A stretch of DNA of 64,000 nt from an uncultured Eubacteriales bacterium. GTDB lineage: Bacteria > Bacillota > Clostridia > Christensenellales > CAG-314. The position numbers and the translations under genes are program-made. Shown here piece by piece: positions 18,351-26,562 of this stretch. The notes under the pieces are model-generated. The model was not told the DNA's origin, searched no databases, and was given only the letters and a program-made list of their open reading frames with translations. The stretch is from NCBI GenBank assembly GCA_900544545.1, contig UQVY01000002.1, forward strand, positions 124,001 to 188,000, given 5' to 3'. Each line of letters starts with the position of its first letter. Within the stretch, counting starts at the first letter, position 1.

Positions 18351-19385
18351 TTAATCCCTTTTCGGCGAGTCTTCGGTTCCATCAGACGAATTCCGAGTTT
18401 CATTTTGCGAATTTGCGACTTCGTTCAACGAAATCTTAGATTCATTCAACGAACCTTGAGTTTCACGCAACGAACTTGCGATTTCCATCGAAGAAGAATC
18501 CCTTTCGCAGCTCGATAAATTGAGGTCGTTTTCGTTGTTGTGACGCTTTTCCCTCTTCTTTTTCGGCTTTTCTTCGGGCAAATTCGCCTTTTTAAGCAAA
18601 TCCGGACGTCGCTCTTTCGTTATTTTTATGCGCTCGGAAAGCCTCCACTTTTCAACGTTGCCGTGATGTCCCGAAAGCAACACCTCCGGCACCGGAATTC
18701 CCTCAAAAACGGCGGGACGCGTGAACTGCGGGTACTCGAGGAGGCTCCCGACGAAGGATTCCTCCCTGGTGGAGTCCTCGCTGTGCAGCACGCCCGGGAC
18801 GTAGCGGCTCAGCGCCTCGATTACGACCATCGCCGGCAGCTCGCCGCCCATCAGGACGTAATCGCCGATCGAGATTTCTTCGTCGATAAATCCGTCTATC
18901 GCGCGTTGATCCACGCCCTCGTAATGACCGCAAAGAAACAAAAGTCGTTGATATTGTGCAAGCTCGGTGACGATTGATTGATTGAATTGCCTGCCGCGCG
19001 GTGAAAGAAATATGCGCTTCGACTCGTGATTCGGATCGACCGAACGGATCGCGTCAACTATCGGCTGAGGAGTCATCACCATTCCCGCACCCCCGCCGAA
19101 CGCATAATCATCACATTTTCCATGCTTATCCGTCGTATAATCGCGAATGTTGTGGATTTTCAGCTCGATAAGCCCGTTGTCCCGAGCGCGCTTCATTATT
19201 CCCGAGGAAAGCGGCGTGAAAATCTCGGGAAAAAGCGTCAGGACGTCGATGATTACGGGAACGAAATCGGACTTCGGATTATCCGAAAAACCGACTTCGT
19301 GGCACAAACCTTGAAGTTCGTCGCGCGAACTCGAAGGTTCGTTGAATTTACTCGTGTTTCCCGTGAAACAATCGTCATTCTTCAA
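18351..19385 (-). CDS. trmD: tRNA (guanine-N1)-methyltransferase TrmD with repeat-derived extensions
   Basis: TrmD methylates G37 of tRNAs. The SPOUT trefoil-knot motifs are present: IDVLTLFPEIFTPL, YAFGGGAGMVM, LLFLCGHYEGVDQR and IGDYVLMGGELPAMV. At 344 residues it is far longer than the usual 240-250. The catalytic part starts only around residue 47, after an N-terminal stretch, and ends near 285. Both ends are heptads encoded by the 21-bp repeat: SKFNEPS, SSRDELQ, GLCHEVG at the front; SLRETQG, SLNESKI, SLNEVAN, SQNETRN at the back. No ATG, GTG or TTG lies nearer the core, so the ATG at 19385, overlapping rimM by 11 bp, is kept. Confidence 0.93.
   Translation of the reverse strand: MKNDDCFTGNTSKFNEPSSSRDELQGLCHEVGFSDNPKSDFVPVIIDVLTLFPEIFTPLSSGIMKRARDNGLIELKIHNIRDYTTDKHGKCDDYAFGGGAGMVMTPQPIVDAIRSVDPNHESKRIFLSPRGRQFNQSIVTELAQYQRLLFLCGHYEGVDQRAIDGFIDEEISIGDYVLMGGELPAMVVIEALSRYVPGVLHSEDSTREESFVGSLLEYPQFTRPAVFEGIPVPEVLLSGHHGNVEKWRLSERIKITKERRPDLLKKANLPEEKPKKKREKRHNNENDLNLSSCERDSSSMEIASSLRETQGSLNESKISLNEVANSQNETRNSSDGTEDSPKRD
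18380..18496. repeat. 21-bp palindromic array inside trmD 3-prime end, 6 units
   Basis: Unit ends fall at 18391, 18412, 18433, 18454, 18475 and 18496, a strict 21-bp period. The clearest units read TTCGTTCAACGAAAT, TTCATTCAACGAACC and TTCACGCAACGAACTTGC. The frame stays open, so trmD reads through as heptapeptides. Confidence 0.85.
19280..19351. repeat. 21-bp palindromic array inside trmD 5-prime end
   Basis: Units end at 19288, 19309, 19330 and 19351 (ATCCGAAA, GGCACAAAC, CGCGCGAAC, GTTGAATTTAC), again 21 bp apart. They encode most of the N-terminal extension of TrmD before the conserved core. Confidence 0.65.
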
Positions 19386-19881
19386 CCGTACTCACCTCCG
19401 CGAAACGTTTAGCCGAAAGAACCATTTTCTTGTCCTCGACGTTCATCTCGACGATAAGGTCCTTGAGGAAAGGAAACAGAATATTCCCGTTTTCGCCCTT
19501 GACTACGCAAATATCGGCCGCAATTTTGTTGGGCATAACGCCGTCGAGTCTCCCGATTTTCACACCATTATCAAGAATAACGTTCAATCCTATCATATCA
19601 TCGATAAAATAGCTGTATTCGCCCAGAACAATCTGCTCTCGGTCGGCAAAAACGTCGCAATTCCTGAGCGTTTCCGCCTGATTTCTGTCGACAATCGTCG
19701 TGAAACCAACGTACGCAAAACCGTTCTGATAGCGCGCGCACCGAACCTGCGTCCGAATGTCGCCGACGTAGAGATACCTGAAGGTCCTGAAAAGATTCCC
19801 GTCGTCAAGATAAGAACGAATCTTGACTTCGCCTTTTATGCCCTGAGCCTTGACGATTTTCCCGACTATAAGCTTTTCCAT
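19375..19881 (-). CDS. rimM: 16S rRNA processing protein RimM
   Basis: A 168-residue 30S maturation factor. The N-terminal RimM barrel begins KLIVGKIVKAQGIKGEVKIRS and the C-terminal PRC-barrel carries LPFLKDLI-like sequence (FPFLKDLIVEMNVEDKKM). Length is normal. Its end overlaps the trmD start by 11 bp, consistent with translational coupling. It lies between khpA and trmD in the classic rpsP-khpA-rimM-trmD order. Confidence 0.96.
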   Translation of the reverse strand: MEKLIVGKIVKAQGIKGEVKIRSYLDDGNLFRTFRYLYVGDIRTQVRCARYQNGFAYVGFTTIVDRNQAETLRNCDVFADREQIVLGEYSYFIDDMIGLNVILDNGVKIGRLDGVMPNKIAADICVVKGENGNILFPFLKDLIVEMNVEDKKMVLSAKRFAEVSTVEE

Positions 19882-19953
19882 CCGCTTTTTCTCCTCAAAA
19901 CGAAAAAAGATACCGGACTTACGCCCTGTATCCCCCTTCTTTTTTGCCGATAA

Positions 19954-20226
19954 TCACTCGGCTTGCCGATCTTCGGCCTGTCGGTCTTCGAGTCTGTCGA
20001 CTATTTCAACGGAATACTTCTTGTTGTTCTTTGCGCCCACAGCCTTTACAACCGTACGTATCGCCATAGCGATCCTGCCCTGCTTACCGATAATCTTGCC
20101 GGTGTCCGCGTCGTCCACGCAAACCGTGATAACTTCGGTATCGCCGTCTTCTTTTCCCGTAACGACGACCGATTCGGGCTTGTCAACCAGCTCGGAAACG
20201 ATGAATTTAACGAGTTCGACTGCCAT
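19954..20226 (-). CDS. khpA: KH-domain RNA-binding protein KhpA
   Basis: A 90-residue single-KH-domain protein. The GxxG nucleic-acid loop is in IIGKQGRIAMAIRTVVKAV. KhpA works with KhpB in RNA chaperoning and cell-elongation control in Firmicutes. Its ATG overlaps the rpsP stop (TAATG). The C-terminus ends in RLEDRQAEDRQAE, encoded by a 15-bp tandem duplication at about 19957-20001, a local tail expansion beyond the KH fold. Confidence 0.95.
   Translation of the reverse strand: MAVELVKFIVSELVDKPESVVVTGKEDGDTEVITVCVDDADTGKIIGKQGRIAMAIRTVVKAVGAKNNKKYSVEIVDRLEDRQAEDRQAE
19957..20001. repeat. 15-bp tandem repeat at the khpA 3-prime end
   Basis: Three in-frame units of about 15 bp with the pattern TCGGCYTGYCGRTCT encode the EDRQA repeats at the KhpA C-terminus. 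The third unit is diverged. Confidence 0.6.
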
Positions 20227-20495
20227 TATTTCTTAACCTTCTTGTTGTCCGCTTCTAAAAGACCTTCTTTGATAAGAAGTCCCTTGACCGTTTCGGTGGG
20301 CTGAACGCCGCAGGCAAGCCATTTCTGCGCCTTTTCTTTATCGATTTTCACGGTTTCGGGCTTGGTAAGAGGATCGTAAGTACCGATAAGGTCTACGTAC
20401 GCGCCGTCACGAGCCTTTCTTCCGTCGATAACGACTACGCGATAGAAGGGCGTTTTTTTGTCGCCGAGTCTTGTCAATCTCATTTTTACTGCCAT
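20226..20495 (-). CDS. rpsP: 30S ribosomal protein S16
   Basis: An 89-residue S16 protein. It begins MAVKMRLTRLGDKKTPFYRV, followed by VIDGRKARDGAYVDLIGTYDP, both diagnostic. It has a short lysine-rich tail. It is the first gene of the rpsP-khpA-rimM-trmD block, and ffh-ylxM lie directly upstream on the same strand. Confidence 0.98.
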   Translation of the reverse strand: MAVKMRLTRLGDKKTPFYRVVVIDGRKARDGAYVDLIGTYDPLTKPETVKIDKEKAQKWLACGVQPTETVKGLLIKEGLLEADNKKVKK

Positions 20496-20570
20496 TTTCG
20501 TAATTCTCCTTAAGTTCGATTCTGTCGTAACCTTTTATATATAATGGGCGTCCGCCTCGTTATATCTTGA

Positions 20571-21914
20571 TTAAAAGGGAAGTTTGAAGCCCTTTCCCTT
20601 CATTGCTTTCATACCGTTCTTTCCGTTCATTTTCTTCATAAGCTCGCGCATCTGATCGTACTGCTTTATAATCTTATTTACGTCCTGAACGTTGGTACCG
20701 CTGCCCGCCGCGATTCTCTTCTTCCTCGAATAATTCAGAATCTTCGGATTGGTCCGCTCGCTTTGAGTCATACTCTGAATTATCGCTTTCATTCTCGCGA
20801 CTTCCTTTTTATCGACCTTGGCGTCCTTGTCGATTTTAAGTTTTCCTGCGCCGGGCATCATTCCGATAAGTTCGTTGAGATCGCCCATTTTCGCAAGATT
20901 ATCGAATTGCTCGAGGAAATCGTTCAAGTCGAAATTGGATTCCTTGAGCTTTTTAGCCATTTTCTCGGCTTGCTCTTCGCTGATAGCCGCCTGAGCCTTG
21001 TCGATAATGGTCAGAACGTCGCCCATCCCGAGAATACGGCTCGCCATTCTGTCGGGATAGAAGGGCTCGAGGTCCTCGGGCTTCTCGCCGGTGCCGCAGA
21101 ATTTGATGGGCTTGCCCGTAACCGCCTTAATCGAGAGGGTAGCTCCGCCTCGCGTATCGCCGTCAAGCTTGGTCATAATCACGCCCGTGATATCGAGCGC
21201 GTTATTGAAGCTTTCCGCGACCGTAACCGCGTCCTGACCGGTCATCGAATCGACCGTCAGAAGAATCTCGGTAACGTCCACGTTCCTCTTGATTTCCTTC
21301 AGCTCGGTCATCAGCTCTTCGTTGATATGAAGTCTGCCCGCAGTATCGAGAATAACCGTGTCGTAGCCGTTCTGATTGGCAAAATCCACGGCTTCCTTGG
21401 CTATCTTCACGGGATTTATCTGTCCGTGCTGATAAAAGCCGACTTTCGCCTTATCCGCGACGACTTCGAGCTGTCGGATTGCCGCGGGACGATAGATATC
21501 GCACGCCGCAAGGAGGGGCTTTTTGCCTTGTTTGGTGAGCCAGATGCCGAGTTTTCCGCACATCGTGGTTTTGCCCGCGCCCTGAAGGCCGCACATCATA
21601 ATGATTGTCGGCGGCTTACTCGCAACGTTGAGCTTGCTTTGCGTGCTTCCGAGAAGCTCGATAAGCTGTTCGTTGACTATTTTGATAACCTGCTGCCCCG
21701 GCGTAAGGCTCTTTAAAACCTCGTCGCCGACGGCTTTTTCGGTCACGTCGGCAATAAACTTCTTCGCGACGTTGATGTTGACGTCCGCTTCGAGAAGAGC
21801 GATTCTGACTTCGCGCATCGCCTGCTTGATTTCAAGCTCGGTAAGATGCCCTTTGTTGGTCAGTTTGCCGAAAACGTGGTTGATTTTTTCGCTTAATCCG
21901 GAAAATACAGCCAT
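20571..21914 (-). CDS. ffh: Signal recognition particle protein Ffh
   Basis: The SRP54 GTPase (447 residues) that targets ribosome-nascent chains to the membrane through FtsY. The N domain starts MAVFSGLSEKINHVF. The G domain shows GLQGAGKTTMCGKL, DTAGRLHINEELM and TKLDGDTRGGA. The methionine-rich M domain is at about 300-430 (MGDLNELIGMMPGAGK). The start at 21914 follows a GGAG ribosome site; an in-frame ATG at 21935 adds seven atypical residues. It is co-transcribed with ylxM. Confidence 0.97.
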   Translation of the reverse strand: MAVFSGLSEKINHVFGKLTNKGHLTELEIKQAMREVRIALLEADVNINVAKKFIADVTEKAVGDEVLKSLTPGQQVIKIVNEQLIELLGSTQSKLNVASKPPTIIMMCGLQGAGKTTMCGKLGIWLTKQGKKPLLAACDIYRPAAIRQLEVVADKAKVGFYQHGQINPVKIAKEAVDFANQNGYDTVILDTAGRLHINEELMTELKEIKRNVDVTEILLTVDSMTGQDAVTVAESFNNALDITGVIMTKLDGDTRGGATLSIKAVTGKPIKFCGTGEKPEDLEPFYPDRMASRILGMGDVLTIIDKAQAAISEEQAEKMAKKLKESNFDLNDFLEQFDNLAKMGDLNELIGMMPGAGKLKIDKDAKVDKKEVARMKAIIQSMTQSERTNPKILNYSRKKRIAAGSGTNVQDVNKIIKQYDQMRELMKKMNGKNGMKAMKGKGFKLPF

Positions 21915-21980
21915 TTTTTCTCCGTTGACGCGCATAAATCCCGAGATTTACACACGGATAATTATTAACTTTATGAATGC

Positions 21981-22322
21981 TTATTCCACTCCGATCAAAG
22001 CCGCGATTTCGGAGAGAGCTTCTCTTTCCCTACCCGACTCGACTTTCGTAAGCTCGCCGATTTTGTTCAGAAGAGCCACAAAACCCAGCCTTTCTTCACT
22101 TTCACGAAGCAGAGTTTCGCCCCGAACGAGAGAATCGCGGACCGCCTGCCTCGAAATCCCGAGAGATTCGGCGATTTCTCCGAGAGAAACGTCGTAATTA
22201 CAGGTCGCGGTGACGATTTCGCGCTGCCTTTCGGTCAGAAGATTGCCGTAAAAGCTCGCAAGAACGCTCATTTCCGCGCGTTTTTTCGCGTCGGTCATCG
22301 AACCAAGCTCCGATTTAGCCAT
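21981..22322 (-). CDS. ylxM: YlxM-type putative helix-turn-helix protein
   Basis: A 113-residue YlxM/p13 family protein encoded directly upstream of ffh, as in most Firmicutes. The core LLTERQREIVTATCNYDVSLGEIAESLGISRQAV is a sigma-region-4-like HTH. The family is thought to help SRP pathway function. The start at 22322 (MAKSELG) follows GAAGGAG. A longer frame to 22400 would start inside the promoter found at 22372-22400, so it is rejected. Confidence 0.93.
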   Translation of the reverse strand: MAKSELGSMTDAKKRAEMSVLASFYGNLLTERQREIVTATCNYDVSLGEIAESLGISRQAVRDSLVRGETLLRESEERLGFVALLNKIGELTKVESGREREALSEIAALIGVE

Positions 22323-22371
22323 AATCTTCTCCTTCTCGGGCGCACTGTAAAGCTCATCGGCTTTACACCTC

Positions 22372-22400
22372 ATTCTAACACCTATATCGTTTCTTGTCAA
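22372..22400 (-). promoter_or_regulatory. sigma-A promoter of the ylxM-ffh-rpsP operon
   Basis: On the minus strand TTGACA (22395-22400) and TAGAAT (22372-22377) are separated by 17 bp. Confidence 0.85.
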
Positions 22401-22544
22401 GCTTTTTTAGCCCGAAAATTCAGGATTTTTTGATTTTTCACAGCGTTTTTTGATTTTACACTATCGTTTTGCGGCAGAGAATAAATAATTATTCATAATT
22501 TTAAGTCAGATTCGATTTTAACCGAAAAATTCCTCGTTTTATAA

Positions 22545-22580
22545 AAACAAAAAGAGAGTAAACTTACTCTCTTTTTGTTG
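22545..22580. terminator. Rho-independent terminator hairpin
   Basis: ACAAAAAGAGAGTA pairs with TACTCTCTTTTTGT around a very short loop. A U-rich run is available in both directions, so it can stop minus-strand transcripts arriving from the 22.6-kb region or plus-strand read-through. Confidence 0.75.
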
Positions 22581-22624
22581 CTGTCAATGACGAACAAAAA
22601 GGAGCGTCTTTTTAAGTCTAAAAA

Positions 22625-22654
22625 GGTGCAGGCGTCCACGGGGATTTGAACCCC
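22625..22654 (-). other. tRNA/tmRNA-like 3-prime end fragment (possible attachment site)
   Basis: On the minus strand GGGGTTCAAATCCCC forms a perfect T-arm-like hairpin. It is followed by GTGGACGCCTGCACC, which resembles an acceptor end ending in CC. No complementary 5-prime half is found next to it. It looks like the remnant of a tRNA- or tmRNA-type gene, such as integrating elements leave, and it borders the tldDE block. Confidence 0.4.
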
Positions 22655-22689
22655 AAACAAAAAAACATTTGGACAAGTGCGGCAAGTTA

Positions 22690-22718
22690 TTGAAAAAAGT
22701 GGAGGATTATGGTATAAT
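22690..22718 (+). promoter_or_regulatory. Plus-strand sigma-A promoter upstream of tldD
   Basis: TTGAAA (22690-22695) and TATAAT (22713-22718) are separated by 17 bp. A second TATAAT at 22861-22866, with a weak -35, lies closer to tldD. The remaining sequence between 22323 and 22896 shows no gene. Confidence 0.7.
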
Positions 22719-22896
22719 AAAAACATTGAAATATTGAAATATAGAGCGAAGGCAAAGGACAAGTTTGTTGAGGCGTAGGATAACCCTACGGTTTTCAAAG
22801 ATAAGATATTGTTCATATGTTTCTGTACAAAAACGTGTTTAATTATTAATATTCACGTGGTATAATAGTTGATCAAAGAGAAGGAGGTTTTCTTTT

Positions 22897-24234
22897 ATGA
22901 TTGAATTCAAAAACGATTTTTATGCTGACATCCGCACCGAGGACCGCAGCCGGACCGTTATTTCTTATACAGACGGTATTTTGCAGGAAATGAAGACCAG
23001 CGTCGAATGCCGCGCATTTCTGCGGGTATATGACGGCAGGATGTGGTATTATGCATCCGTGACCGACCTTGCGCATCTGCAAAATACGCTTGACGGTCTT
23101 TATGCGGCTGCCACACCCAACGCGCAGATCCTCGATGACCCTGTTGTCCGTCGCTTTGAACGCAATCGAGACACGGCGATCCGCTTTGCCGACTGCTCCG
23201 TGCGTGACATTCCCGCCGGGGAAAAACAGGCGCTTCTGCTGTCATATCTGCCACTGCTCTCGGAGGATTCCTGTGTCACCACGCACAAAGGCTTATATCT
23301 TGACCGCAACAGCCTGTTCCGCTTTCAGTCCAGTCTCGGAGCGGATATCACATATGATTATCAGACCTGCGGACTGTCCTTCACGTGCAGCATGGCGGAA
23401 GGCGAAAAGAAGTTCACGGGGACATGGCAGAAGGGCGCGACCCGCTTCGACGAGCTTAAGGGGCTGAATGACGAGCTTCGTGCCGCCGTTGCGGAGGAGG
23501 CATATTTCATGCGCAATTCCGTACCGGTCACCCCCGGAAAATATCCGGTCGTCCTTTCGCCGGAAGCAGCTGGAGTCTTTGCGCATGAATCGTTCGGACA
23601 CAAGTCAGAATCCGACTTCATGCTCTCGGACAAATCAATGCGTGATGAGTGGCAGCTCGGCAAAACCGTCGGCTCGTCCATTTTATCTATTGTTGACTGT
23701 GGTTCCGTCCCCGGCTGCGGATATGTTCCGTATGATGACGAGGGAACACGCGCACGCAAGAATTATCTTATCAAAAACGGCATACTGGCAGGACGCCTGC
23801 ACAGTGCCCAGACTGCTGTTGCACTCGATGAGGCGCTTACTGGAAATGCACGTGCGACCGACTGCACATTCGAGCCGATCGTGCGCATGACGACCACATA
23901 TATTGAGGGTGGTGATCTTGATTTTGATCAGCTGATCGCCCCGATCAAAAATGGGTATTTTATCAAAACCATCAACCACGGAAGCGGCATGAGCATCTTC
24001 ACCATAGCCCCCAGCCTTGCTTACGAGATCGTTGACGGCAAGCTGGGGCGCCCGGTACAGATCAGCGTGCTGACAGGTTCCGTGTTTGAAACGCTCGGTC
24101 TGATAGACGGTCTGACACATGACGTACACTTGCTTTCATTTGTGACAGGCGGCTGCGGCAAGATGGAACAGATGAATCTGCCCGTCGGTTTCGGCGGTCC
24201 GTACGTCCGCGTTTCGTCTATGAATGTACAGTGA
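22897..24234 (+). CDS. tldD: Metalloprotease TldD
   Basis: A 445-residue TldD homologue. TldD and TldE together form a protease that unfolds and degrades peptides and helps mature some RiPPs such as microcin B17. The zinc motif HESFGH (HExxxH) sits in AHESFGHKSESDF near residue 229, and the GYVPYDDEGTRA motif near 274 is conserved. A strong AAGGAGG site precedes the ATG. It runs head-on to all neighbours, and its codon choice (many CTG, CGC, ATC, GGC) differs from theirs. I infer horizontal acquisition. Confidence 0.93.
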   Translation: MIEFKNDFYADIRTEDRSRTVISYTDGILQEMKTSVECRAFLRVYDGRMWYYASVTDLAHLQNTLDGLYAAATPNAQILDDPVVRRFERNRDTAIRFADCSVRDIPAGEKQALLLSYLPLLSEDSCVTTHKGLYLDRNSLFRFQSSLGADITYDYQTCGLSFTCSMAEGEKKFTGTWQKGATRFDELKGLNDELRAAVAEEAYFMRNSVPVTPGKYPVVLSPEAAGVFAHESFGHKSESDFMLSDKSMRDEWQLGKTVGSSILSIVDCGSVPGCGYVPYDDEGTRARKNYLIKNGILAGRLHSAQTAVALDEALTGNARATDCTFEPIVRMTTTYIEGGDLDFDQLIAPIKNGYFIKTINHGSGMSIFTIAPSLAYEIVDGKLGRPVQISVLTGSVFETLGLIDGLTHDVHLLSFVTGGCGKMEQMNLPVGFGGPYVRVSSMNVQ

Positions 24235-24244
24235 GGTGAGAATC

Positions 24245-25459
24245 ATGGAAAAAGAGTTTTTGACCGAAACACATCGCTCCGTTACGCTCAATGTCACCGG
24301 AGGAAAAATCGACAGCTTCCGTGAGAAAGAAGAAACAACCGGCACTGTCCGCGTATATGAAAACGGATGCATCGGTGTTGCCGGGTGTCTCGGAATACCC
24401 GACGAGAACGCACTGACAGACAAAGCCAGAGAGGCTCTGGCACTCGGCATTCCATATCCCTGCAAACTCGGCGGCGCACTGGAACAGGAAGATCTCAACG
24501 AAAAAGAGATCATCCCGGTATCAGAGCTGATACCCACAATGCAGAGCTTCCTTGACCGTCTCGGCGATGCCTGCCCGCGTTTCGCCTTTTCAAATAAGAT
24601 CAGCTTGAATTACAGAAAGGTCGAATACCGCAACTCCCTGGGGCGTCACTTGACAAGTTCCGGCAGCAATGTGGACATTCAGTTGCTTGCACAGAATCGT
24701 GGATCGGGAAATCTGTTTGATACCTCTTTCGGCTATAAAGGCGCTGACTTTGACCCGGATGCACTGCTTTCACAGTTCGGAAAAGAATATGATGCGTTTT
24801 ACACGTCTGCCGACATTACTCCCGGACGCTATCCCGTAGTTATGGATATCAGCGATCTGTTCGGCGGCACTCTTCAGCATTTTATTGCCGAAATGTACGC
24901 TTCCGGTGCTTCGTTGCTTAGCGGAAAACTCGGCAAAAAGGTTTTCTCGGACAGGCTTTCACTTAAAAACGATATGAATCCCGCAACAAACCCCAGCGTA
25001 TGCTTCTTTGATACCGAGGGATGTGTAGCACCTGATCTGCGCCCCACGCTGATCGACAGGGGAACGCTTGTCGGTCTTCTGACAACGAAAAAATCAGCAG
25101 AAAAGCTGAACCTGCCAAACACCGGCACGGCGGCAGCCTCTTATGACGGCGTGCCGACCCTTGGCTTCAACCGTTTTTATGCAGAGCCGACCGCACCGAC
25201 ACTTAGTGCGCTTGTACCGGGCAAAGCGATCTATATCGTCATGACTTCAGGCGGCGATATCACACCCGGCGGTCATTTTGCCTCTCCAGTACAGATGTCT
25301 TATCTGATGGAAAACGGCAGATTGGTCGGACGACTTCCGGAGCTGAATATCGGAGGTGATTTCAGCGACTTCCTCGGCAATGACTACATCGGCGCCGTCA
25401 GAGGCGACCCGTCCCCGGACAGTATGCTGTGCGCAGTCGTCATGGACGTGAATATGTGA
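24245..25459 (+). CDS. tldE: TldE/PmbA family protein, partner of TldD
   Basis: A 404-residue PmbA/TldE-like protein lacking the HExxxH motif, as expected for the non-catalytic partner. Conserved stretches include GRYPVVMDISDLFGGTLQHF and GTLVGLLTTKKSAEKL, with the C-terminal ending ALVPGKAIYIVMTSGGDITP. The start MEKEFLTETHR at 24245 follows GAGGTGAG, 10 bp after the tldD stop; an ATG at 24224 inside tldD is less likely. The two genes form an operon with a terminator at 25549-25587. Confidence 0.9.
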   Translation: MEKEFLTETHRSVTLNVTGGKIDSFREKEETTGTVRVYENGCIGVAGCLGIPDENALTDKAREALALGIPYPCKLGGALEQEDLNEKEIIPVSELIPTMQSFLDRLGDACPRFAFSNKISLNYRKVEYRNSLGRHLTSSGSNVDIQLLAQNRGSGNLFDTSFGYKGADFDPDALLSQFGKEYDAFYTSADITPGRYPVVMDISDLFGGTLQHFIAEMYASGASLLSGKLGKKVFSDRLSLKNDMNPATNPSVCFFDTEGCVAPDLRPTLIDRGTLVGLLTTKKSAEKLNLPNTGTAAASYDGVPTLGFNRFYAEPTAPTLSALVPGKAIYIVMTSGGDITPGGHFASPVQMSYLMENGRLVGRLPELNIGGDFSDFLGNDYIGAVRGDPSPDSMLCAVVMDVNM

Positions 25460-25548
25460 TTCTCCGGTATGGTCAGCTTAAAAAGCGAAAAAGTAAAACC
25501 GGTCTGCTTCGATCGGAAAAAGAGAGTACAGAGAAATAAAGGTCAAAC

Positions 25549-25587
25549 GACCGACTGCGTTCGTAAGAGTGCGGTCGGTCATTTTTT
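25549..25587 (+). terminator. Rho-independent terminator of tldDE
   Basis: GACCGACTGC (25549-25558) pairs with GCGGTCGGTC (25571-25580), followed by ATTTTTT. Confidence 0.85.
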
Positions 25588-25769
25588 CGTTGATTAAGAC
25601 AGAAGAAATCATACGCTCCTTATCGTGCAAAAATCCTTTTTGTGCAATCGTTAAAGGCTTGCGACTTTTCAAAGCGAGTGAAGAACAAATCCCCACGGCG
25701 ATGGGCGAAGAAACAACAAAAAGGGTAAACTACCATAAAAACGGCAATTTACCCCTGTTTTGCATAGAA

Positions 25770-25817
25770 AAAGACACACGCGTCGGAGTTTTATACGCTC
25801 CTTTTGCGTGTGTCTTT
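25770..25817 (-). terminator. Terminator of tRNA-Arg
   Basis: AAAGACACACGC (25770-25781) and GCGTGTGTCTTT (25806-25817) are perfect reverse complements. In the minus direction the stem is followed by TTTTTC, just downstream of the tRNA. Confidence 0.8.
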
Positions 25818-25818
25818 G

Positions 25819-25895
25819 TGGTCTACCCGACAAGATTCGAACTTGCGACCTACAGAGTCGGAGTCTGTCGCTCTATCCAACTGGGCTACGGGTAG
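25819..25895 (-). tRNA. tRNA-Arg(CCG)
   Basis: The minus strand folds into a complete cloverleaf. The acceptor stem CTACCCG pairs with CGGGTAG, the D-loop contains AGTTGGATA, and the anticodon stem ACAGA/TCTGT encloses CTCCGAC with anticodon CCG. The T-loop is TTCGAAT, the discriminator is A, and CCA is encoded (25819-25821). It reads CGG arginine codons. The region between it and tldE holds only hairpins. Confidence 0.96.
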
Positions 25896-26088
25896 TTTTT
25901 TCGGCGTCCGAGTCGCTCTTTTCGGCTCTCTTTTTCGTAAAATCAAACTTACGACTTGATTTTTCCAAAACTTTTACGGCTCGTTTTATGAAGGATTTAA
26001 CGAAACTTACTTAAAATTTTCATAAAACCTTCGCCAATACGACCTTCTTTTAACTTCTCGAACGCCTCTACGAAGTCAAAACTTAGGA

Positions 26089-26394
26089 TTATTTAACGAG
26101 ATTGATCAGATTTTCGTACGTCCCGGGGAAGAACATAAACACCACGATCAACGCAAATAAGGCAATAAAAATTATTTTGAAAATAATATTCCTTTTGGAT
26201 ATCGTTTCAAACCCTACGACACCCATAAGCGCAATCGATCCGTACGTCCTTATTATCTCGAGAATGTCCTTGAACAGCCCGTCGGGTATGTAGTTGAACG
26301 ACGCGTTCGTGATGAGAAGCGCGTACGTCACCACCAGAACTACCGCAAGAATCTCCCCTAAAATATCCCAGAACTTTTCGGAACTTTTACTCAT
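26089..26394 (-). CDS. Small membrane protein of unknown function
   Basis: A 101-residue protein with three predicted membrane helices (about residues 11-28, 48-65 and 72-93) and a short cytoplasmic N-terminus, MSKSSEKFWDILGEI. I do not recognise a family. The start at 26394 is chosen because a perfect promoter occupies 26432-26460, which rules out the ATG at 26463. The AAAGGAGG ribosome site is about 13 nt from this ATG, longer than usual. It is transcribed alone, between dnaN and tRNA-Arg. Confidence 0.7.
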   Translation of the reverse strand: MSKSSEKFWDILGEILAVVLVVTYALLITNASFNYIPDGLFKDILEIIRTYGSIALMGVVGFETISKRNIIFKIIFIALFALIVVFMFFPGTYENLINLVK

Positions 26395-26431
26395 TCTTCG
26401 GCTTTTACCTCCTTTTTTTGTTTTGTTGACA

Positions 26432-26460
26432 ATTATATCACGACTTCTTTTGTCTGTCAA
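26432..26460 (-). promoter_or_regulatory. sigma-A promoter of the small membrane protein
   Basis: On the minus strand TTGACA (26455-26460) and TATAAT (26432-26437) are separated by 17 bp, a consensus promoter. A TTGTCAAC follows the -10 and pairs with the -35, giving a possible operator-like inverted repeat. Confidence 0.85.
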
Positions 26461-26562
26461 CAAATTATCCCCAAATCCGGCAAAAACGCTCGAGCAGCTG
26501 AGTCGGCAGGGTGTCGCGCAACGCGCGGGAAGGTGCCGCCTCGGCTGAGAAGAGCAAATTCC

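Noticed and set aside
22323..22400. Longer YlxM start
   Set aside because: A TTGACA-17-TAGAAT promoter occupies this sequence, so it cannot be fully translated.
25665..25760. Possible riboswitch between tldE and tRNA-Arg
   Set aside because: A weak GGGTAAA/TTTACCC stem is present, but no downstream gene in the right direction and no recognisable aptamer core.
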